Origin: Yersinia proxima
GTDB lineage: Bacteria > Pseudomonadota > Gammaproteobacteria > Enterobacterales > Enterobacteriaceae
Length of the DNA stretch: 64,000 nucleotides
NCBI RefSeq assembly: GCF_902170785.1
Contig: NZ_CABHYG010000014.1
Location: forward strand, 1 to 64,000
Direction of reading: 5' to 3'
In this document: positions 1 through 12,410 of the stretch, one piece after another
Numbering within the stretch: position 1 is the stretch's first letter
Layout: the number at the start of each line of letters is the position of its first letter
The notes under the pieces: model-generated
The model's input: only the letters and a program-made list of their open reading frames with translations
What the model was told of the DNA's origin: nothing
The model's database searches: none
Program-made: the position numbers and the translations under genes

Positions 1-66
1 TCTTCTGCCTGTCGAAACAGGCTTCGATATCGTCTTGCGAGTGCCCACACAGATTGTCTGATAAAT

Positions 67-78
67 TGTTAAAGAGCG
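67..78 (-). promoter_or_regulatory. rrn leader boxA antitermination site
   Basis: Read on the minus strand this is the boxA core GCTCTTTAACA of enterobacterial rRNA leaders. It is followed by the conserved leader text that leads to 16S rRNA. Known role: NusB/NusE loading for rRNA antitermination. The 16S gene itself is not in the window; it should start a short distance beyond the left edge. Confidence 0.85.
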
Positions 79-128
79 TTCGTTACCCGTTTGCCTTGCG
101 GCGAATCTTACGGTAACGCGGGAGGCAG

Positions 129-156
129 ATAATACGCTTTCCCGCTGAAGAGTCAA
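129..156 (-). promoter_or_regulatory. rRNA operon promoter P2
   Basis: On the minus strand there is a -35 TTGACT (151-156), a 16-bp spacer and a -10 TATTAT (129-134). Position and sequence fit the second tandem promoter of an E. coli-type rrn operon, transcribing leftward off the window edge. Confidence 0.85.
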
Positions 157-248
157 GAGTTTATTTGGTTTCTTTCGAAGTCAAACTCAATCATTTCTCT
201 TCCTGACCCGGCGAAGTGTGTTTCGTTGTTCCCGGTCAGTGGAGGCGC

Positions 249-276
249 ATTATAGGGAGTTCCTGACAGCCTGCAA
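249..276 (-). promoter_or_regulatory. rRNA operon promoter P1
   Basis: On the minus strand there is a -35 TTGCAG (271-276), a 16-bp spacer and a -10 TATAAT (249-254). A GC-rich discriminator starting GCGCC follows, as expected for a stringently controlled rrn P1. The A/T-rich stretch from about 290 to 350 sits where an UP element and Fis sites would lie; I did not resolve individual Fis sites. Confidence 0.88.
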
Positions 277-430
277 CCCCTAATTTCAAAAAACTTTTCA
301 ACCGTGTTTTTTTTCAGCAAAAATGGGGTAAAAGGCCAGAATTTAAACAATTATTAAGCTAAACATTAACTACCCAAGTTAAACAGTAGAGTAAAATAGA
401 AGTATAAGAAGATAGATAGGACAAAACACC

Positions 431-1120
431 ATGCAACTAAATACCCAACAGCAGGCCGCCCAGCGCAATCTTTCGTATCTGCTGGCCGAAAAAATTGGCC
501 AGCGCATTCTCGCAGGGGAATATGAAGCCGGCAGTATATTGCCTGGAGAGATAGAGTTGGGGGAACAATTTGGTGTCAGCCGTACCGCTGTACGTGAAGC
601 GGTAAAAATGCTCGCCGCAAAAGGGATGTTATTACCGCGTCCGCGTATCGGCACCCGAGTGATGCCGCAAACCAATTGGAACTTCCTTGACCAGGAATTA
701 CTGACCTGGTGGATGACCCGAGAGAATTTCGATCAAGTGATGCAACACTTCCTTATATTAAGGAGGTCACTCGAACCTCAAGCCTGTTCACTGGCAGCTA
801 TCAATGCCAGTGAAAAACAAAAAGCCCTGTTAGCATTATTAATGACAGAAATGTACGAGCTGCATACCCATTTTAATCGCGAACGATGGATTCAAGTAGA
901 TGCTCAATTTCATCAATTGATCTATGAAGCCAGTGGTAATCCATTTTTAACGTCTTTCGCTAATTTGTTCAGTTCGGTTTATCACAGTTACTTTCGTTCT
1001 ATTACCGGCGATGAGGTGATTAAGCTGCAACACCATCAAGATATTGTCGATACCATTCTGGCTGGCGATAGCCAAGGTGCGTTGGTAGCTTGTCAGGTGT
1101 TATTAAAAGAGAAAGACTAA
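431..1120 (+). CDS. yieP: GntR/FadR-family transcriptional regulator YieP
   Basis: Cytoplasmic DNA-binding regulator of 229 residues, the length of E. coli YieP. The N-terminal winged helix-turn-helix (about residues 12-75) contains GVSRTAVREAVK, the recognition helix typical of the GntR family. The C-terminal half is an all-helical FadR/FCD-type effector domain with conserved His and Asp positions (for example DAQFHQLIYE). It lies between the divergent rrn promoters and hsrA, the same neighbourhood as in E. coli. The gene starts at ATG behind a weak GATAGGAC ribosome site. Its effector is not known from sequence. Regulation of the neighbouring hsrA is plausible but inferred. Confidence 0.9.
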   Translation: MQLNTQQQAAQRNLSYLLAEKIGQRILAGEYEAGSILPGEIELGEQFGVSRTAVREAVKMLAAKGMLLPRPRIGTRVMPQTNWNFLDQELLTWWMTRENFDQVMQHFLILRRSLEPQACSLAAINASEKQKALLALLMTEMYELHTHFNRERWIQVDAQFHQLIYEASGNPFLTSFANLFSSVYHSYFRSITGDEVIKLQHHQDIVDTILAGDSQGALVACQVLLKEKD

Positions 1121-1137
1121 CAGTCAGATGTTCTTTA

Positions 1138-1153
1138 TATCTATATATAGATA
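1138..1153. repeat. Perfect 16-bp AT-rich palindrome upstream of hsrA
   Basis: TATCTATATATAGATA is its own reverse complement and sits in the 74-bp yieP-hsrA gap, about 41 bp before the hsrA start. It could be an operator or just an AT-rich promoter segment; nothing in the sequence decides this. Confidence 0.5.
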
Positions 1154-1194
1154 GAGAGGGTACTCACACCCACCCAATATAATCAGGACGGACA

Positions 1195-2619
1195 ATGATA
1201 AAATCTGCGCGCAGCATGGCGGGTCTCCCTTGGATAGCCGCCATGGCTTTCTTTATGCAGGCTTTGGATGCCACCATACTGAATACGGCACTCCCTTCAA
1301 TCGCTGAAAGCCTTAATCGCTCACCTCTAACTATGCAGTCAGCTATTATCAGCTATACCCTCACGGTGGCGATGTTGATTCCGGTGAGTGGTTGGTTGGC
1401 CGATCGTTTCGGAACTCGACGCATTTTCATTTTGGCCGTTTCATTATTTACGCTAGGGTCATTACTATGTGCGCTTTCTGGTTCTCTACCATTTTTGGTA
1501 GCATCCCGAGTTATTCAAGGGGTGGGTGGTGCCATGATGATGCCCGTCGCCAGGCTAGCACTTATCCGGGCTTATCCGCGCAGTGAGTTATTGCCAGTAT
1601 TAAACTTCGTCACCATCCCCGGATTAATCGGCCCTGTCATGGGACCATTATTAGGGGGATTATTGGTCACCTACGCCACATGGCACTGGATTTTTATCCT
1701 TAATATTCCCATCGGATTACTGGGTATCTTTTATGCCCGTAAATATATGCCCGACTTCACCATGCCGAAACGCGCCTTTGATATTATCGGTTTCCTGCTG
1801 TTCGGTAGCAGTTTAGTTATGATATCCGTGAGCCTGGAAATAATGGGGCGCCCAGATATTGCCAGCTATCTGCCAGCCGCTGTGCTATTGGGCGGTTTAT
1901 TAATGCTGCTCTTCTATATATTCCACGCCAAAGGCCATCCTAATCCGCTAATTGGTTTGCCGCTGTTTAAAACCCGAACCTTTTCCGTCGGTATTGCGGG
2001 TAACGTAGCTTCACGTTTAGGCACTGGCTGTGTTCCTTTTCTGATGCCACTCATGTTGCAAGTCGGGTTTGGTTATTCCGCTATTATTGCCGGTTGCATG
2101 ATGGCCCCCACCGCCATTGGTTCGATGATGGCAAAATCAGCGGTAACTCAAGTTTTGCGCTCACTGGGCTATCGCACCGTGTTGGTGGGTATTACGGCTA
2201 TTATCGGGGTACTGATTGCCTTGTTTGCTTTTCAATCGCCGGGCATGTCACCCTGGATGATGATATTGCCACTGTTTATATTGGGTATGGCGATGTCGAC
2301 ACAATTTACGGCAATGAACACCATTACTCTGGCTGATTTAACCGATAACAATGCCAGCTCAGGTAACAGTGTTTTAGCAGTAACCCAGCAACTGGCGATT
2401 AGCTTTGGCGTTGCCATCAGTGCCGTGGTTTTGCGGTTTTATGATGGGTTGTCGTTTGGGAATAATATTGACCACTTCCACTACACCTTTATTACGATGG
2501 GTGCCGTGACATTGCTGTCATCCGTGGTGTTCTTATTACTCAAACCTAAAGATGGCGATAACTTGATTCAGGGCCGTAATGTGAAAAAAGTTACGCAGCC
2601 CGCAGAGAGTGAAGTTTAA
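1195..2619 (+). CDS. hsrA: MFS transporter HsrA (DHA2 drug:proton antiporter family)
   Basis: Inner-membrane major facilitator protein of 474 residues, close in length and sequence to E. coli HsrA (YieO, 475). Hydrophobicity suggests 14 membrane segments, as in the DHA2 family. The conserved MFS loop motif [11 protein letters not shown] is near residues 66-76, and the antiporter-type [10 protein letters not shown] motif is near 151-160. Family members export toxic compounds; in E. coli high-dose HsrA affects homocysteine tolerance and RpoS. It follows yieP in the same direction. Its stop overlaps the stop of the convergent rbsR by 4 bp, leaving no room for a separate terminator. Confidence 0.92.
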   Translation: MIKSARSMAGLPWIAAMAFFMQALDATILNTALPSIAESLNRSPLTMQSAIISYTLTVAMLIPVSGWLADRFGTRRIFILAVSLFTLGSLLCALSGSLPFLVASRVIQGVGGAMMMPVARLALIRAYPRSELLPVLNFVTIPGLIGPVMGPLLGGLLVTYATWHWIFILNIPIGLLGIFYARKYMPDFTMPKRAFDIIGFLLFGSSLVMISVSLEIMGRPDIASYLPAAVLLGGLLMLLFYIFHAKGHPNPLIGLPLFKTRTFSVGIAGNVASRLGTGCVPFLMPLMLQVGFGYSAIIAGCMMAPTAIGSMMAKSAVTQVLRSLGYRTVLVGITAIIGVLIALFAFQSPGMSPWMMILPLFILGMAMSTQFTAMNTITLADLTDNNASSGNSVLAVTQQLAISFGVAISAVVLRFYDGLSFGNNIDHFHYTFITMGAVTLLSSVVFLLLKPKDGDNLIQGRNVKKVTQPAESEV

Positions 2620-3617
2620 CGAGTAGCGACCGAGCCGCGCTCGATTAGCTCGGGAGTGAGAATCAGAACCTGTGGTTCCGCTTCCGGGTTATTTAGCCGA
2701 TGAATAAGAGTATCAATAGCCAACTCACCGAGATCATCTTTGGGCTGATGAATGGTCGTCAACGGTGGCGTCATATATTGTGCAATTTCGATATCATCAT
2801 AACCAATGACCGCCATGTCCTGCGGAATCGATAACCCAGCCTGATGTAAGGCCTGATAAACCCCAACCGCCATCGCATCATTACTGGTAAAGACCGCTTC
2901 AGGGGGCTGCGGCAATGCCAGTAGCTGCTTCATAGCAACCAAGCCGCCACCAAATTCAAAATCACTGGCCACTTCATAATCAGGGAGCACCGGTAAACCT
3001 GCGCGATCCATTGCCTGGCGGAATCCTTGCAAACGTTCTTTAGCCGGTGTTTTATCTTGTGGGCCAGCAATACAGGCGATACGAGTATATCCTCTGGCAA
3101 TCAGGTACGAGGTTGCCATTTCCCCGCCTAATAAAGAGTTATCCTGAATGACATCATTCACCCCTTCAAAAGGGGCCCAGTCCATCATAATAATCGGTAG
3201 AGAAGGGTAGCAGCGCAGAATATCCTGCGACGGGCGATGACTTTCGGTACACATCAGCAACAAACCATCGACACGTTTTTGCATTAGAGTTTCAATACTA
3301 CGACTCATGCGATCGATGTCACCCTCGGTATTACACAAAATCAAACTGTAGCCGCGCTCATAGCAACTGCGCTCCACACCACGAACCACTTCAGCGTAAA
3401 ACGGGTTGCTACTGGCAGTGACTAACATGCCGATAGTCCGGGTTTCATTGAGTTTTAAACTACGCGCTAACGCAGATGGGGCATAGTTAAGTTGCTTGAT
3501 GGCAGCCAGCACTTTGTCACGGATAGGATCGCTAACAAAACGATTTTTATTAATAACATGCGAGACAGTAGAGGTTGAAACGCCCGCTAAACGGGCGACA
3601 TCTTTCATGGTGGCCAA
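2616..3617 (-). CDS. rbsR: Ribose operon repressor RbsR
   Basis: LacI-family repressor of 333 residues. The N-terminal helix-turn-helix (residues 4-50) reads [21 protein letters not shown] hinge follows, then a periplasmic-binding-protein-like sensor domain (about 60-330) that binds ribose in the E. coli protein. It is the last gene of rbsDACBKR, starting 2 nt after rbsK stops. Two copies of its palindromic operator flank the rbs promoter at 8561-8656, so autoregulation with the whole operon is expected. In E. coli it also affects purine genes; that cannot be judged here. Confidence 0.96.
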   Translation of the reverse strand: MATMKDVARLAGVSTSTVSHVINKNRFVSDPIRDKVLAAIKQLNYAPSALARSLKLNETRTIGMLVTASSNPFYAEVVRGVERSCYERGYSLILCNTEGDIDRMSRSIETLMQKRVDGLLLMCTESHRPSQDILRCYPSLPIIMMDWAPFEGVNDVIQDNSLLGGEMATSYLIARGYTRIACIAGPQDKTPAKERLQGFRQAMDRAGLPVLPDYEVASDFEFGGGLVAMKQLLALPQPPEAVFTSNDAMAVGVYQALHQAGLSIPQDMAVIGYDDIEIAQYMTPPLTTIHQPKDDLGELAIDTLIHRLNNPEAEPQVLILTPELIERGSVATR

Positions 3618-3619
3618 AG

Positions 3620-4546
3620 TTATACCCGATCTTGTAAGAAACTATCGATCTCGGCCCGCCAAGGAATGGAAGGTTGTGCGCCAGGGCGAGTCACTGCAAT
3701 CGCAGCCGCAGCATGAGCAAAACGGACGGCTGAATCCATTGCCTGGCCTTCCAGTAAAGCAGTCAATAATGCGCCATTGAATGTATCACCGGCAGCAATG
3801 GTATCTACTGCATTAACTTTAAAGCCAGCGACTAATTTGCCCTGACCTTGCTCGCTAAGCCACACACCGCGGCTACCCAAAGTAATAATCACAGTGGCGA
3901 TACCTTTATCATGCAAAATTTGCGCGGCTTTCGCTGCGTCATCATCCTGCTCAATATGAATGCCCGTTAAGCGCTCAGCTTCTGTTTCATTTGGAGTAAT
4001 CATATCCACCAGCGATAACAGCTCATCTGGTAGTTCGCGGGCAGGAGCCGGATTCAGGATAACCTGAGTTTGATGCTGTTTTGCCAATTTAGCAGCGGCG
4101 ATAACCGTCTCAAGTGGAGATTCCAGTTGCATCAATAATGCATCGGCATCAATAACTTGCTGTTGATAACGGCCAAGATACTCCGGTGTTACTGCCGAGT
4201 TTGCCCCAGCATGAATACCAATGACGTTCTCGCCTTCACCATTAACAAAAATCAGCGCTACCCCCGTCGTAGTGCCTGCTACCGCTTCAATAGGTGCGGT
4301 ATCAATATTATCACTGGCTAATTGCAGACGTACCCGGTCACCAATATCATCTTCACCCACACAGGCAATAAACGCGATATTCGCCTCACTACGGCCAGCA
4401 GCAACGGCCTGATTAGCACCCTTGCCACCGAAAGCAACTTTATACTGCTTCCCGATCACCGTTTCACCTGGACGCGGAAACTGCTCAATATTCAGAATAT
4501 GGTCGGCATTGATGCTGCCCAAGACCACCAGTTTACCTGTTTCCAT
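3620..4546 (-). CDS. rbsK: Ribokinase RbsK
   Basis: Phosphorylates D-ribose to ribose 5-phosphate with ATP in the cytoplasm. It has 308 residues and the PfkB fold. Near the N-terminus are substrate-binding residues in GSINADHI and the GGKGANQAV glycine motif (about 40-48). The catalytic signature [11 protein letters not shown] holds the general-base Asp near residue 254. Its likely Shine-Dalgarno AAGGA (4556-4560, minus strand) lies inside the ERIC repeat that separates it from rbsB. That is unusual and could affect its expression relative to the upstream genes. Confidence 0.96.
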   Translation of the reverse strand: METGKLVVLGSINADHILNIEQFPRPGETVIGKQYKVAFGGKGANQAVAAGRSEANIAFIACVGEDDIGDRVRLQLASDNIDTAPIEAVAGTTTGVALIFVNGEGENVIGIHAGANSAVTPEYLGRYQQQVIDADALLMQLESPLETVIAAAKLAKQHQTQVILNPAPARELPDELLSLVDMITPNETEAERLTGIHIEQDDDAAKAAQILHDKGIATVIITLGSRGVWLSEQGQGKLVAGFKVNAVDTIAAGDTFNGALLTALLEGQAMDSAVRFAHAAAAIAVTRPGAQPSIPWRAEIDSFLQDRV

Positions 4547-4550
4547 CGTA

Positions 4551-4677
4551 TTTATTCCTTTGTCATTGAAGTTGCAGGGGTGTTAGCTACGTTCACTCAC
4601 CCGAATCACTGATTTGAATCAGCTCATCGGGATTCATTCACTTGCCGCCTACCTGCAACTCCAATTACCTTGGGTTT
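4551..4677. repeat. ERIC repeat in rbsB-rbsK gap
   Basis: About 127 bp, matching the ERIC layout seen elsewhere in the window: terminal inverted segments, conserved AAGTTGCAGG near one end, CCTACCTGCAA near the other, and a central ACCCGAATCA...CATCGGGATT stem. It fills most of the 163-bp rbsB-rbsK gap and ends a few bases before the rbsK start codon. Its ends are more diverged than those of the copy at 29569. Confidence 0.85.
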
Positions 4678-4709
4678 ATTGAATGACAACTACTGATTGA
4701 ATGACGATA

Positions 4710-5597
4710 TTATTTAGTCACTAACTTCAGATCTACTGGGATAACGGCCTGGACTTTCTCGCCTTTCAATACTTTATCCGCAGTTTGTACACCAATGACA
4801 CCAATCTGGTCTGGGCGTTGAGCAATAGTTGCGCCCATTTTGCCACTTTCGACAGCTTTAATACCATCGTCAGTGCCATCAAAACCAACCACTAACACAT
4901 CAGTTTTGCCCGCAGTCTGCAAGGCGCGTAAAGCACCCAGCGCCATTTCGTCATTCTGAGCAAACACAGCCTGAACATCTGGATGAGCCGTCAGCAAGTT
5001 CTGCATAACGTTCAAACCTTTAGTCCGATCAAAATCTGCCGGCTGACTAGCCAATAACTGGAATTTGTTTTTTTCCATTGATTGCTTGAAACCTTCGCCG
5101 CGCTCACGAGCAGCAGATGCACCAGCAATCCCTTCCAACTGAATGACTTTGGCATCACTACCGACTTTCTTAGCAATGTAGTCACCAGCCATTTTGCCAC
5201 CGAAACGGTTGTCAGAGGCTACGTGGCTCACCACCGTGCCTGCATTAGCCAGACGGTCGAGAGTAATGACGGGAATGTTTGCCTGATTGGCCATTTTAAC
5301 CGCGTTGCCCACGGCATCGGAATCAGTTGGGTTGATCAATAGCAATTTGGTGCCACGCACAGTTAAATCCTGCACGTTGGCTAATTCTTTAGCTGGGTTG
5401 TTTTGGGAATCCAAAATCACCAGGTTGTAGCCCAGTTTATCCGCTTCTTTTTGTGCGCCGTCTTTCATTGAAACAAAGAACGGGTTATTCAGCGTGGAAA
5501 CAACCAATGCAATCGTGTCTTTTGCCAACGCGTTAGCACTGACGGTAGCGCTCAATGCAACAACAGAGATCAAAGTAGCCAGTTTCTTCATTTTCAT
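4710..5597 (-). CDS. rbsB: Periplasmic ribose-binding protein RbsB
   Basis: Periplasmic D-ribose receptor for the RbsABC importer and, in E. coli, for the Trg chemoreceptor. It has 295 residues. A Sec signal peptide has a basic MKMKK start, a hydrophobic core and a likely cut after NALA (residue 25). The mature part has the two-lobed periplasmic-binding fold, with ribose-contact segments such as NNPFF and [10 protein letters not shown]. It is the fourth gene of the operon, 26 nt after rbsC. The downstream gap carries an ERIC repeat, which may act as a 3' hairpin. Confidence 0.97.
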   Translation of the reverse strand: MKMKKLATLISVVALSATVSANALAKDTIALVVSTLNNPFFVSMKDGAQKEADKLGYNLVILDSQNNPAKELANVQDLTVRGTKLLLINPTDSDAVGNAVKMANQANIPVITLDRLANAGTVVSHVASDNRFGGKMAGDYIAKKVGSDAKVIQLEGIAGASAARERGEGFKQSMEKNKFQLLASQPADFDRTKGLNVMQNLLTAHPDVQAVFAQNDEMALGALRALQTAGKTDVLVVGFDGTDDGIKAVESGKMGATIAQRPDQIGVIGVQTADKVLKGEKVQAVIPVDLKLVTK

Positions 5598-5623
5598 GGT
5601 CGCAATTCCTGTAGGGAGAGAGG

Positions 5624-6592
5624 TTATTTGCTGCTTTTATTGTCTACCAACACCGCAAGCAGGATAACTACTGCTTTGACGATCATTTGGTAGTAAGAGG
5701 AGACACCCAATAAATTCAAACCGTTATTTAAAAATCCGAGGATTAATGCGCCGATCAGGGTGCCAACAATCCGCCCTTTACCCCCAGCAAGACTGGTACC
5801 CCCCAGAACCACGGCTGCTATCGCATCCAGTTCATAACCGGTACCGGCTGTAGGTTGTGCTGATGATAAGCGGGCAACTTCGATAATCCCTGCCAATGCC
5901 GCTAACAACCCACAGAGTGAATAAACAATAATTTTAACTTTATCAACGCTGATACCAGAGAGGCGTGTTGCGGACTCATTGCCCCCCAGCGCATAAATAT
6001 AACGACCCAGACGTGTGTGATGCAGCATGTACCATGCCGCAATAAAGACAATCGCCATCAACCAGATAGGCGTAGGGATACCCAATGGGCGGCCAATACC
6101 GAACCAGCCAAAAGTATCTGCCACATCAGTAAAACCGGTGTTTATCGGACTACCATTGGTGTAAACCATGGTGACACCACGCAGTAACAACATCATAACC
6201 AGGGTAGCAATAAAGGCCTGCACTTTACCTTTAGCCACAATCACCCCAGTGATGCCGCCGACAAACGCCCCCAATGCCAGCGCGGCACCCACGGCAACCA
6301 GCGCATTAACTTCCAACCCGACAATGGAGGCCGCAACCGCACCGGTCAGCGCCAATAATGACCCCACTGACAGGTCAATCCCTGAGGTCAGGATAACCAG
6401 TGTCATCCCGACGGCCATAATGGCGTTGACGGAAGTCTGCTGGAGAATGTTAAACATGTTATTCAGGGTAAAGAAGTTCGGGCTTAGTGACGAAACCACA
6501 GCAATCAGCACCAGCAGCGCAATCAGTGATTTTTGTTCTAATAACCATTCTTTACTGAACCAGCGCTTGGTATTAATCGTTTGGGAACTCAT
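5624..6592 (-). CDS. rbsC: Ribose ABC transporter permease RbsC
   Basis: Inner-membrane permease of 322 residues with about ten hydrophobic segments from residue 20 on, after a short cytoplasmic N-terminus. It carries the conserved sugar-permease loop [12 protein letters not shown] (about 206-217), which couples to the ATPase. Length equals the family norm. It overlaps the end of rbsA by 4 bp (translational coupling) and is followed by rbsB. Confidence 0.96.
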   Translation of the reverse strand: MSSQTINTKRWFSKEWLLEQKSLIALLVLIAVVSSLSPNFFTLNNMFNILQQTSVNAIMAVGMTLVILTSGIDLSVGSLLALTGAVAASIVGLEVNALVAVGAALALGAFVGGITGVIVAKGKVQAFIATLVMMLLLRGVTMVYTNGSPINTGFTDVADTFGWFGIGRPLGIPTPIWLMAIVFIAAWYMLHHTRLGRYIYALGGNESATRLSGISVDKVKIIVYSLCGLLAALAGIIEVARLSSAQPTAGTGYELDAIAAVVLGGTSLAGGKGRIVGTLIGALILGFLNNGLNLLGVSSYYQMIVKAVVILLAVLVDNKSSK

Positions 6593-8121
6593 ATCTGATT
6601 ACTCCTGCTCTGCACACTTTCACTTACCAATAAATCGCGCTTGCCGACGGCAGCTGCCATCAACACTTCCTGGGTAGCCTGTTCAATAGAGAACTCGCCG
6701 CTTAGCTGGCCTTCATGCATCACAATGATGCGGTCACTCATGCCCAACACTTCCGGCATTTCCGAGGAGACCAATATGATGCTCAGCCCTTCTTGTTTGA
6801 ATTGATTGATTAACTGGTAGATCTCTTTTTTGGCCCCGACGTCCACACCACGAGTCGGTTCATCAAGGATCAACACTTTTGGTCGGGTCATCAAACCGCG
6901 AGCGATAGCCACTTTTTGCTGATTACCACCCGATAACAGACCAATCGGTTGTTCCATGGAAGGCGTTTTGATATTAAATAAACGAATGAAATCCGCCACC
7001 GCCTGCTGTTCATCAGCATGTTTGAGCGAACCGCCTGAACGGCTGAAATAACGTAATGCAGTCAAAGACATATTCTCTTTAACTGACATTCCGAGTACTA
7101 AACCATCCCGTTTACGGTCTTCAGAAATATAAACAATGCCATTGGCTAAACCGTCCTGCGGTGAATGAGTCACGACTTCACGGCCATCCAACATCACAAA
7201 ACCCGATTTACGCGGCAGCGCACCATAGATGATTTTCATCAGCTCAGTGCGGCCAGCTCCCATCAAACCCGCCACCCCCAAGATCTCGCCACTGTAGAGA
7301 GTGAAATTGACATTCTCGACCCCAGGGCCGCATAGCTGTTTGACCTGTAAACGTTTTTCGCCGCGCGGTAAATTCAGACGTGGGTATTGCTCTTCCAATT
7401 TACGGCCAACCATCATCTCAATCAGAGAGTTTTCAGTTAATGTATTAACCGGTTTTTCGGCGATAAACTGCCCATCACGGAATACCGTGACGTCATCGCA
7501 AATCTCAAAGATTTCTTTTAGACGATGGGAAATATAAACAATGCCGCGACCTTCCGCTTTCAGCTCTTTAATGACATTAAATAAAGAGGCTGTTTCGGTG
7601 TCAGTCAGCGCATCGGTAGGCTCATCCATAATGATGACTTTGGATTCAAAGCTCAGCACTTTGGCGATTTCCACCATTTGCTGATCACCAATCGAAAGTT
7701 CGCCCACCAGCCGATGGCTGCTGTAGCTGATATTAAGGCGCGCCAACAGTAAATCAGCTTCGGCATACATTTTTTTCCAATCAATGCCGCCAAAGCGATT
7801 AACAAACTCGCGCCCTAAAAAGATATTTTCTGCGATAGTTAACTGTGGAATCAGGTTAAGTTCCTGATGAATAATGCCGATACCCGCTTCCTGCGACTCT
7901 TTCGGGCCATTAAACACCACTTCTTTACCCAAGAAATGCTGGCTGCCGGCATCCTTATTGTAGATGCCGGTCAGCACTTTCATCATGGTCGATTTTCCGG
8001 CCCCATTTTCGCCTACCAGTGCCATCACCCTACCAGGATAGACACTTAGCGCAGCACCTGAGAGTGCTTTGACGCCGGGAAAGGCTTTATCAATCCCTTT
8101 CAGTTGCAGCAAAGGTTGCAT
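6589..8121 (-). CDS. rbsA: Ribose ABC transporter ATPase RbsA
   Basis: Cytoplasmic ATPase of 510 residues with two fused nucleotide-binding domains. Domain 1 has Walker [10 protein letters not shown] (about 37-45), signature LSIGDQQ and Walker B VIIMDEP. Domain 2 has a degenerate Walker A (GLMGAGRTE), an intact signature LSGGNQQ and Walker B VLILDEP, the asymmetry typical of sugar importers. It has a slightly longer C-terminal tail than E. coli RbsA (501). It starts 7 bp after rbsD and overlaps rbsC by 4 bp. Confidence 0.96.
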   Translation of the reverse strand: MQPLLQLKGIDKAFPGVKALSGAALSVYPGRVMALVGENGAGKSTMMKVLTGIYNKDAGSQHFLGKEVVFNGPKESQEAGIGIIHQELNLIPQLTIAENIFLGREFVNRFGGIDWKKMYAEADLLLARLNISYSSHRLVGELSIGDQQMVEIAKVLSFESKVIIMDEPTDALTDTETASLFNVIKELKAEGRGIVYISHRLKEIFEICDDVTVFRDGQFIAEKPVNTLTENSLIEMMVGRKLEEQYPRLNLPRGEKRLQVKQLCGPGVENVNFTLYSGEILGVAGLMGAGRTELMKIIYGALPRKSGFVMLDGREVVTHSPQDGLANGIVYISEDRKRDGLVLGMSVKENMSLTALRYFSRSGGSLKHADEQQAVADFIRLFNIKTPSMEQPIGLLSGGNQQKVAIARGLMTRPKVLILDEPTRGVDVGAKKEIYQLINQFKQEGLSIILVSSEMPEVLGMSDRIIVMHEGQLSGEFSIEQATQEVLMAAAVGKRDLLVSESVQSRSNQI

Positions 8122-8128
8122 AAACGCC

Positions 8129-8548
8129 TCAGAAAGTTACGCCGGAGCAGAGAATAATGTTAGCAAAGGGGGAACATTCCCCGCTACGAATCACTGCCCG
8201 GCTTTGTTTGGTCTGCTCTTTAAAAGCCTCATGGCTGATATAGTGCAAAGCAATTTGGTTTCCCTGGTGTTGCTCAAGTTGTGATAGTTGTGCGAGTAAC
8301 GTTTCATGGAGTTGCGGGTTATTTTTAACAATCTCCTGCGCCAGGTAAGCACTTTCAACCTGCATTTCTTGCGTTACCACCTCAAAAACCTGGAGGAATC
8401 CAGGGACGCCTTGAGTCAGTGCCAAATCGATACGCGTGGCGGTTGCCGGTATTGGCAGCCCCGCATCACCTATCACAATCTGATCGGTATGGCCCAGGCG
8501 AGAGATAACGGCGGAAATATCAGAATTTAGTAATGCACCTTTTTTCAT
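8129..8548 (-). CDS. rbsD: D-ribose pyranase RbsD
   Basis: Converts the beta-pyranose form of ribose to the furanose form used by ribokinase. It has 139 residues, exactly the family length. The catalytic His near residue 20 (RLGHTD) and the conserved GDAGLPIP loop (27-34) are present. It is the first gene of rbsDACBKR and lies directly downstream of the operator-flanked promoter. Confidence 0.96.
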   Translation of the reverse strand: MKKGALLNSDISAVISRLGHTDQIVIGDAGLPIPATATRIDLALTQGVPGFLQVFEVVTQEMQVESAYLAQEIVKNNPQLHETLLAQLSQLEQHQGNQIALHYISHEAFKEQTKQSRAVIRSGECSPFANIILCSGVTF

Positions 8549-8560
8549 TTTCTACTCCAA

Positions 8561-8578
8561 CAGCGAAACGTTTCGCTG
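8561..8578. promoter_or_regulatory. RbsR operator O1 (perfect palindrome)
   Basis: CAGCGAAACGTTTCGCTG is a perfect 18-bp palindrome of LacI-family type. It overlaps the transcription start region of the rbs promoter, 13 bp upstream of the rbsD start codon. RbsR (3617-2616) is the obvious ligand. Confidence 0.9.
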
Positions 8579-8584
8579 ATACTG

Positions 8585-8612
8585 AGTTTAGAAAAATGGC
8601 AGCAGAAGGCAA
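8585..8612 (-). promoter_or_regulatory. rbs operon promoter
   Basis: Minus-strand -35 TTGCCT (8607-8612), a 16-bp spacer and -10 TAAACT (8585-8590). Start would fall at about 8578, inside operator O1. A CRP-like half site TGTGA lies upstream at about 8630-8634, with a poor second half, consistent with cAMP control known in E. coli but not proved here. Confidence 0.7.
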
Positions 8613-8638
8613 ACCCAATTTGATGAAATTGTGATCGC

Positions 8639-8656
8639 CATCGAAACGTTTCGCTG
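8639..8656. promoter_or_regulatory. RbsR operator O2 (upstream copy)
   Basis: It has the same CGAAACGTTTCG core as O1, with one arm slightly imperfect. Centre-to-centre distance to O1 is 78 bp, so the two sites flank the promoter. That geometry would allow looping or cooperative repression. Confidence 0.75.
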
Positions 8657-8683
8657 AACAAATGAAAAGCGGGAGGATGAATG

Positions 8684-8712
8684 TGAAAAAGGCCGTTATG
8701 TTTAACGGCCTT
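8684..8712 (-). terminator. kup terminator
   Basis: Inverted repeat AAGGCCGTTA / TAACGGCCTT with a 4-nt loop, followed on the minus strand by a T run. It lies right after the kup stop codon and upstream of the rbs operators. Confidence 0.85.
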
Positions 8713-8717
8713 CTAAG

Positions 8718-10589
8718 TTAAATCTCTACCTGCGTCCCTAGCTCAATGACCCTATTCGGTGGGATTTCAAACTGATCAGCTGCGCGCAGCGCATTACGAC
8801 TAAGGGCCACAAACAACTTGCCGCGCAAGAACAAATACCACGGCCGCTTGGTCAGGATAAGTGACTCGTGGGACATAAAGAATGAAGTTTCCATCATCTG
8901 GCAAGGTAACCCCTCCAAACCGCAGCGATGGAAAATCTCTTCCACATTAGGGGTTTCGCGCCAACCGTAACTCGCCACTACCCGCCAGAATGTCGGTGAG
9001 AGCTGCTCGATAGTTACTCGATTAACGTTATGGACATAAGGTGCATCTTCAGTTCTCAGTGTCAGTAGAACAACCCGCTCATGTAACACTTTGTTATGTT
9101 TCAGGTTATGCAGTAATGCAAACGGAATAACATTCATCGCCCGAGACATATACACCGCCGTGCCCGGAACGCGTACCGGAGGCGATTTTTCCAATGAGGC
9201 AATCATCGCTTCCAGGGAGTTACCGTGTTCATGCATACGGCGCAGCAAGCTGAAACGCTCACTCTTCCAAGTGGTCATGATAATAAACATCACCAAGCCC
9301 AGTGACAGTGGTAACCAACCGCCGGAGAACAATTTCAATGCGTTGGCAGAGAACATCGGCACATCAATAACCAATAACGCCACCAGCAAGAAGTAGACAA
9401 AGAAGCGATTCCAGTGCCAGTTTTTCAGTGCTACGGTGCAGAAGAGAACACTGGTAATAACCATCGTGCCCGTTACCGCAATACCGTAAGCCGCTGCCAG
9501 ATTACTGGAACGTTCGAAGCCGACAATCACCAATACCACCGCCAGATACAGTGTCCAGTTAATCACCGGGATATATATCTGGCCAGACTCCATTTCCGAG
9601 GTATGAATAATACGCATCGGTGGCAAATAGCCTAAACGGACGGCTTGCCGGGTCAGGGAGAAGACACCGGAGATAACAGCCTGTGAGGCAATTACCGTTG
9701 CCAACGTTGCCAGTATTAACAGTGGAATCAATGCCCAGTCAGGGGCGAGTAGGAAGAAGGGGTTTTTGATAGCTTCCGGGTTTTTCAATAATAACGCGCC
9801 CTGGCCAAAATAATTCAGCACCAATGACGGTAAAACCACAGTAAACCACGCCAATCGAATAGGAAATTTACCAAAGTGCCCCATATCTGCATATAAAGCC
9901 TCCACCCCGGTAATAGCCAACACCACCGCACCAAGGGCAAAGAAAGAAACAGACTTATATTCAGTAAAGAAGCTGATTGCCCATTTAGGATTCAGTGCAG
10001 CCAATACTTCTGGATTAGCAATAATGCTGCGCAAACCCAGCAGCGCCAGCGTCAGGAACCAAACCAGCATCACTGGGGCAAACAATTTACCCACGCTACC
10101 TGTACCGTGTTTTTGAATAACAAACAGCAGGGTTAAAACAGCAATCGAGCAGGGGACAATATAAGGATCAAGTGCAGGTGCGGCAATTTCCAGCCCTTCG
10201 ATGGCCGACATAACGGATATGGCTGGCGTGATAACCACCTCGCCATAAAAGAAACTACCGCCAATTAAGCCGAGAATAACCAAAATTGAAGTGGCTCTGG
10301 AAGAGGTATTACGCCCAGCCAAAGACATTAACGTTAAAATCCCCCCTTCACCGGCGTTATCCGCGCGCATGACATAGGTCAGATATTTAACCGAGACAAT
10401 CAGAATTAACATCCAGAAGATCAGTGATAAAAAACCAAATACCACATCAGGACGGACATCAAAACCATAATGACCAGAAAAGCACTCTCTCAGGGTATAG
10501 AGTGGGCTGGTACCAATATCACCATAAACGACCCCTATTGCAGCCAGGGTTACCGCCGATAAAGATTGTTTTTTATGTTCTGTGCTCAT
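8718..10589 (-). CDS. kup: Low-affinity potassium uptake protein Kup
   Basis: Inner-membrane K+/H+ symporter of 623 residues (E. coli 622). The ATG at 10589 (MSTEHKKQ) gives the family length; an upstream in-frame ATG at 10634 would add 15 residues not seen in homologs. It starts with the KUP signature [14 protein letters not shown] in the first membrane segment, has about 12 membrane segments to residue 450, and a cytoplasmic C-terminal domain. It is transcribed divergently from ravA across a 309-bp gap. Family members take up K+ best at low pH. Confidence 0.95.
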   Translation of the reverse strand: MSTEHKKQSLSAVTLAAIGVVYGDIGTSPLYTLRECFSGHYGFDVRPDVVFGFLSLIFWMLILIVSVKYLTYVMRADNAGEGGILTLMSLAGRNTSSRATSILVILGLIGGSFFYGEVVITPAISVMSAIEGLEIAAPALDPYIVPCSIAVLTLLFVIQKHGTGSVGKLFAPVMLVWFLTLALLGLRSIIANPEVLAALNPKWAISFFTEYKSVSFFALGAVVLAITGVEALYADMGHFGKFPIRLAWFTVVLPSLVLNYFGQGALLLKNPEAIKNPFFLLAPDWALIPLLILATLATVIASQAVISGVFSLTRQAVRLGYLPPMRIIHTSEMESGQIYIPVINWTLYLAVVLVIVGFERSSNLAAAYGIAVTGTMVITSVLFCTVALKNWHWNRFFVYFLLVALLVIDVPMFSANALKLFSGGWLPLSLGLVMFIIMTTWKSERFSLLRRMHEHGNSLEAMIASLEKSPPVRVPGTAVYMSRAMNVIPFALLHNLKHNKVLHERVVLLTLRTEDAPYVHNVNRVTIEQLSPTFWRVVASYGWRETPNVEEIFHRCGLEGLPCQMMETSFFMSHESLILTKRPWYLFLRGKLFVALSRNALRAADQFEIPPNRVIELGTQVEI

Positions 10590-12407
<1,818 letters not shown>

Positions 12408-12410
12408 TCT

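Noticed and set aside
153-350. ORF on the minus strand in the rrn promoter region
   Set aside because: It covers the P1 and P2 promoters and the leader of an rRNA operon, with no family resemblance.
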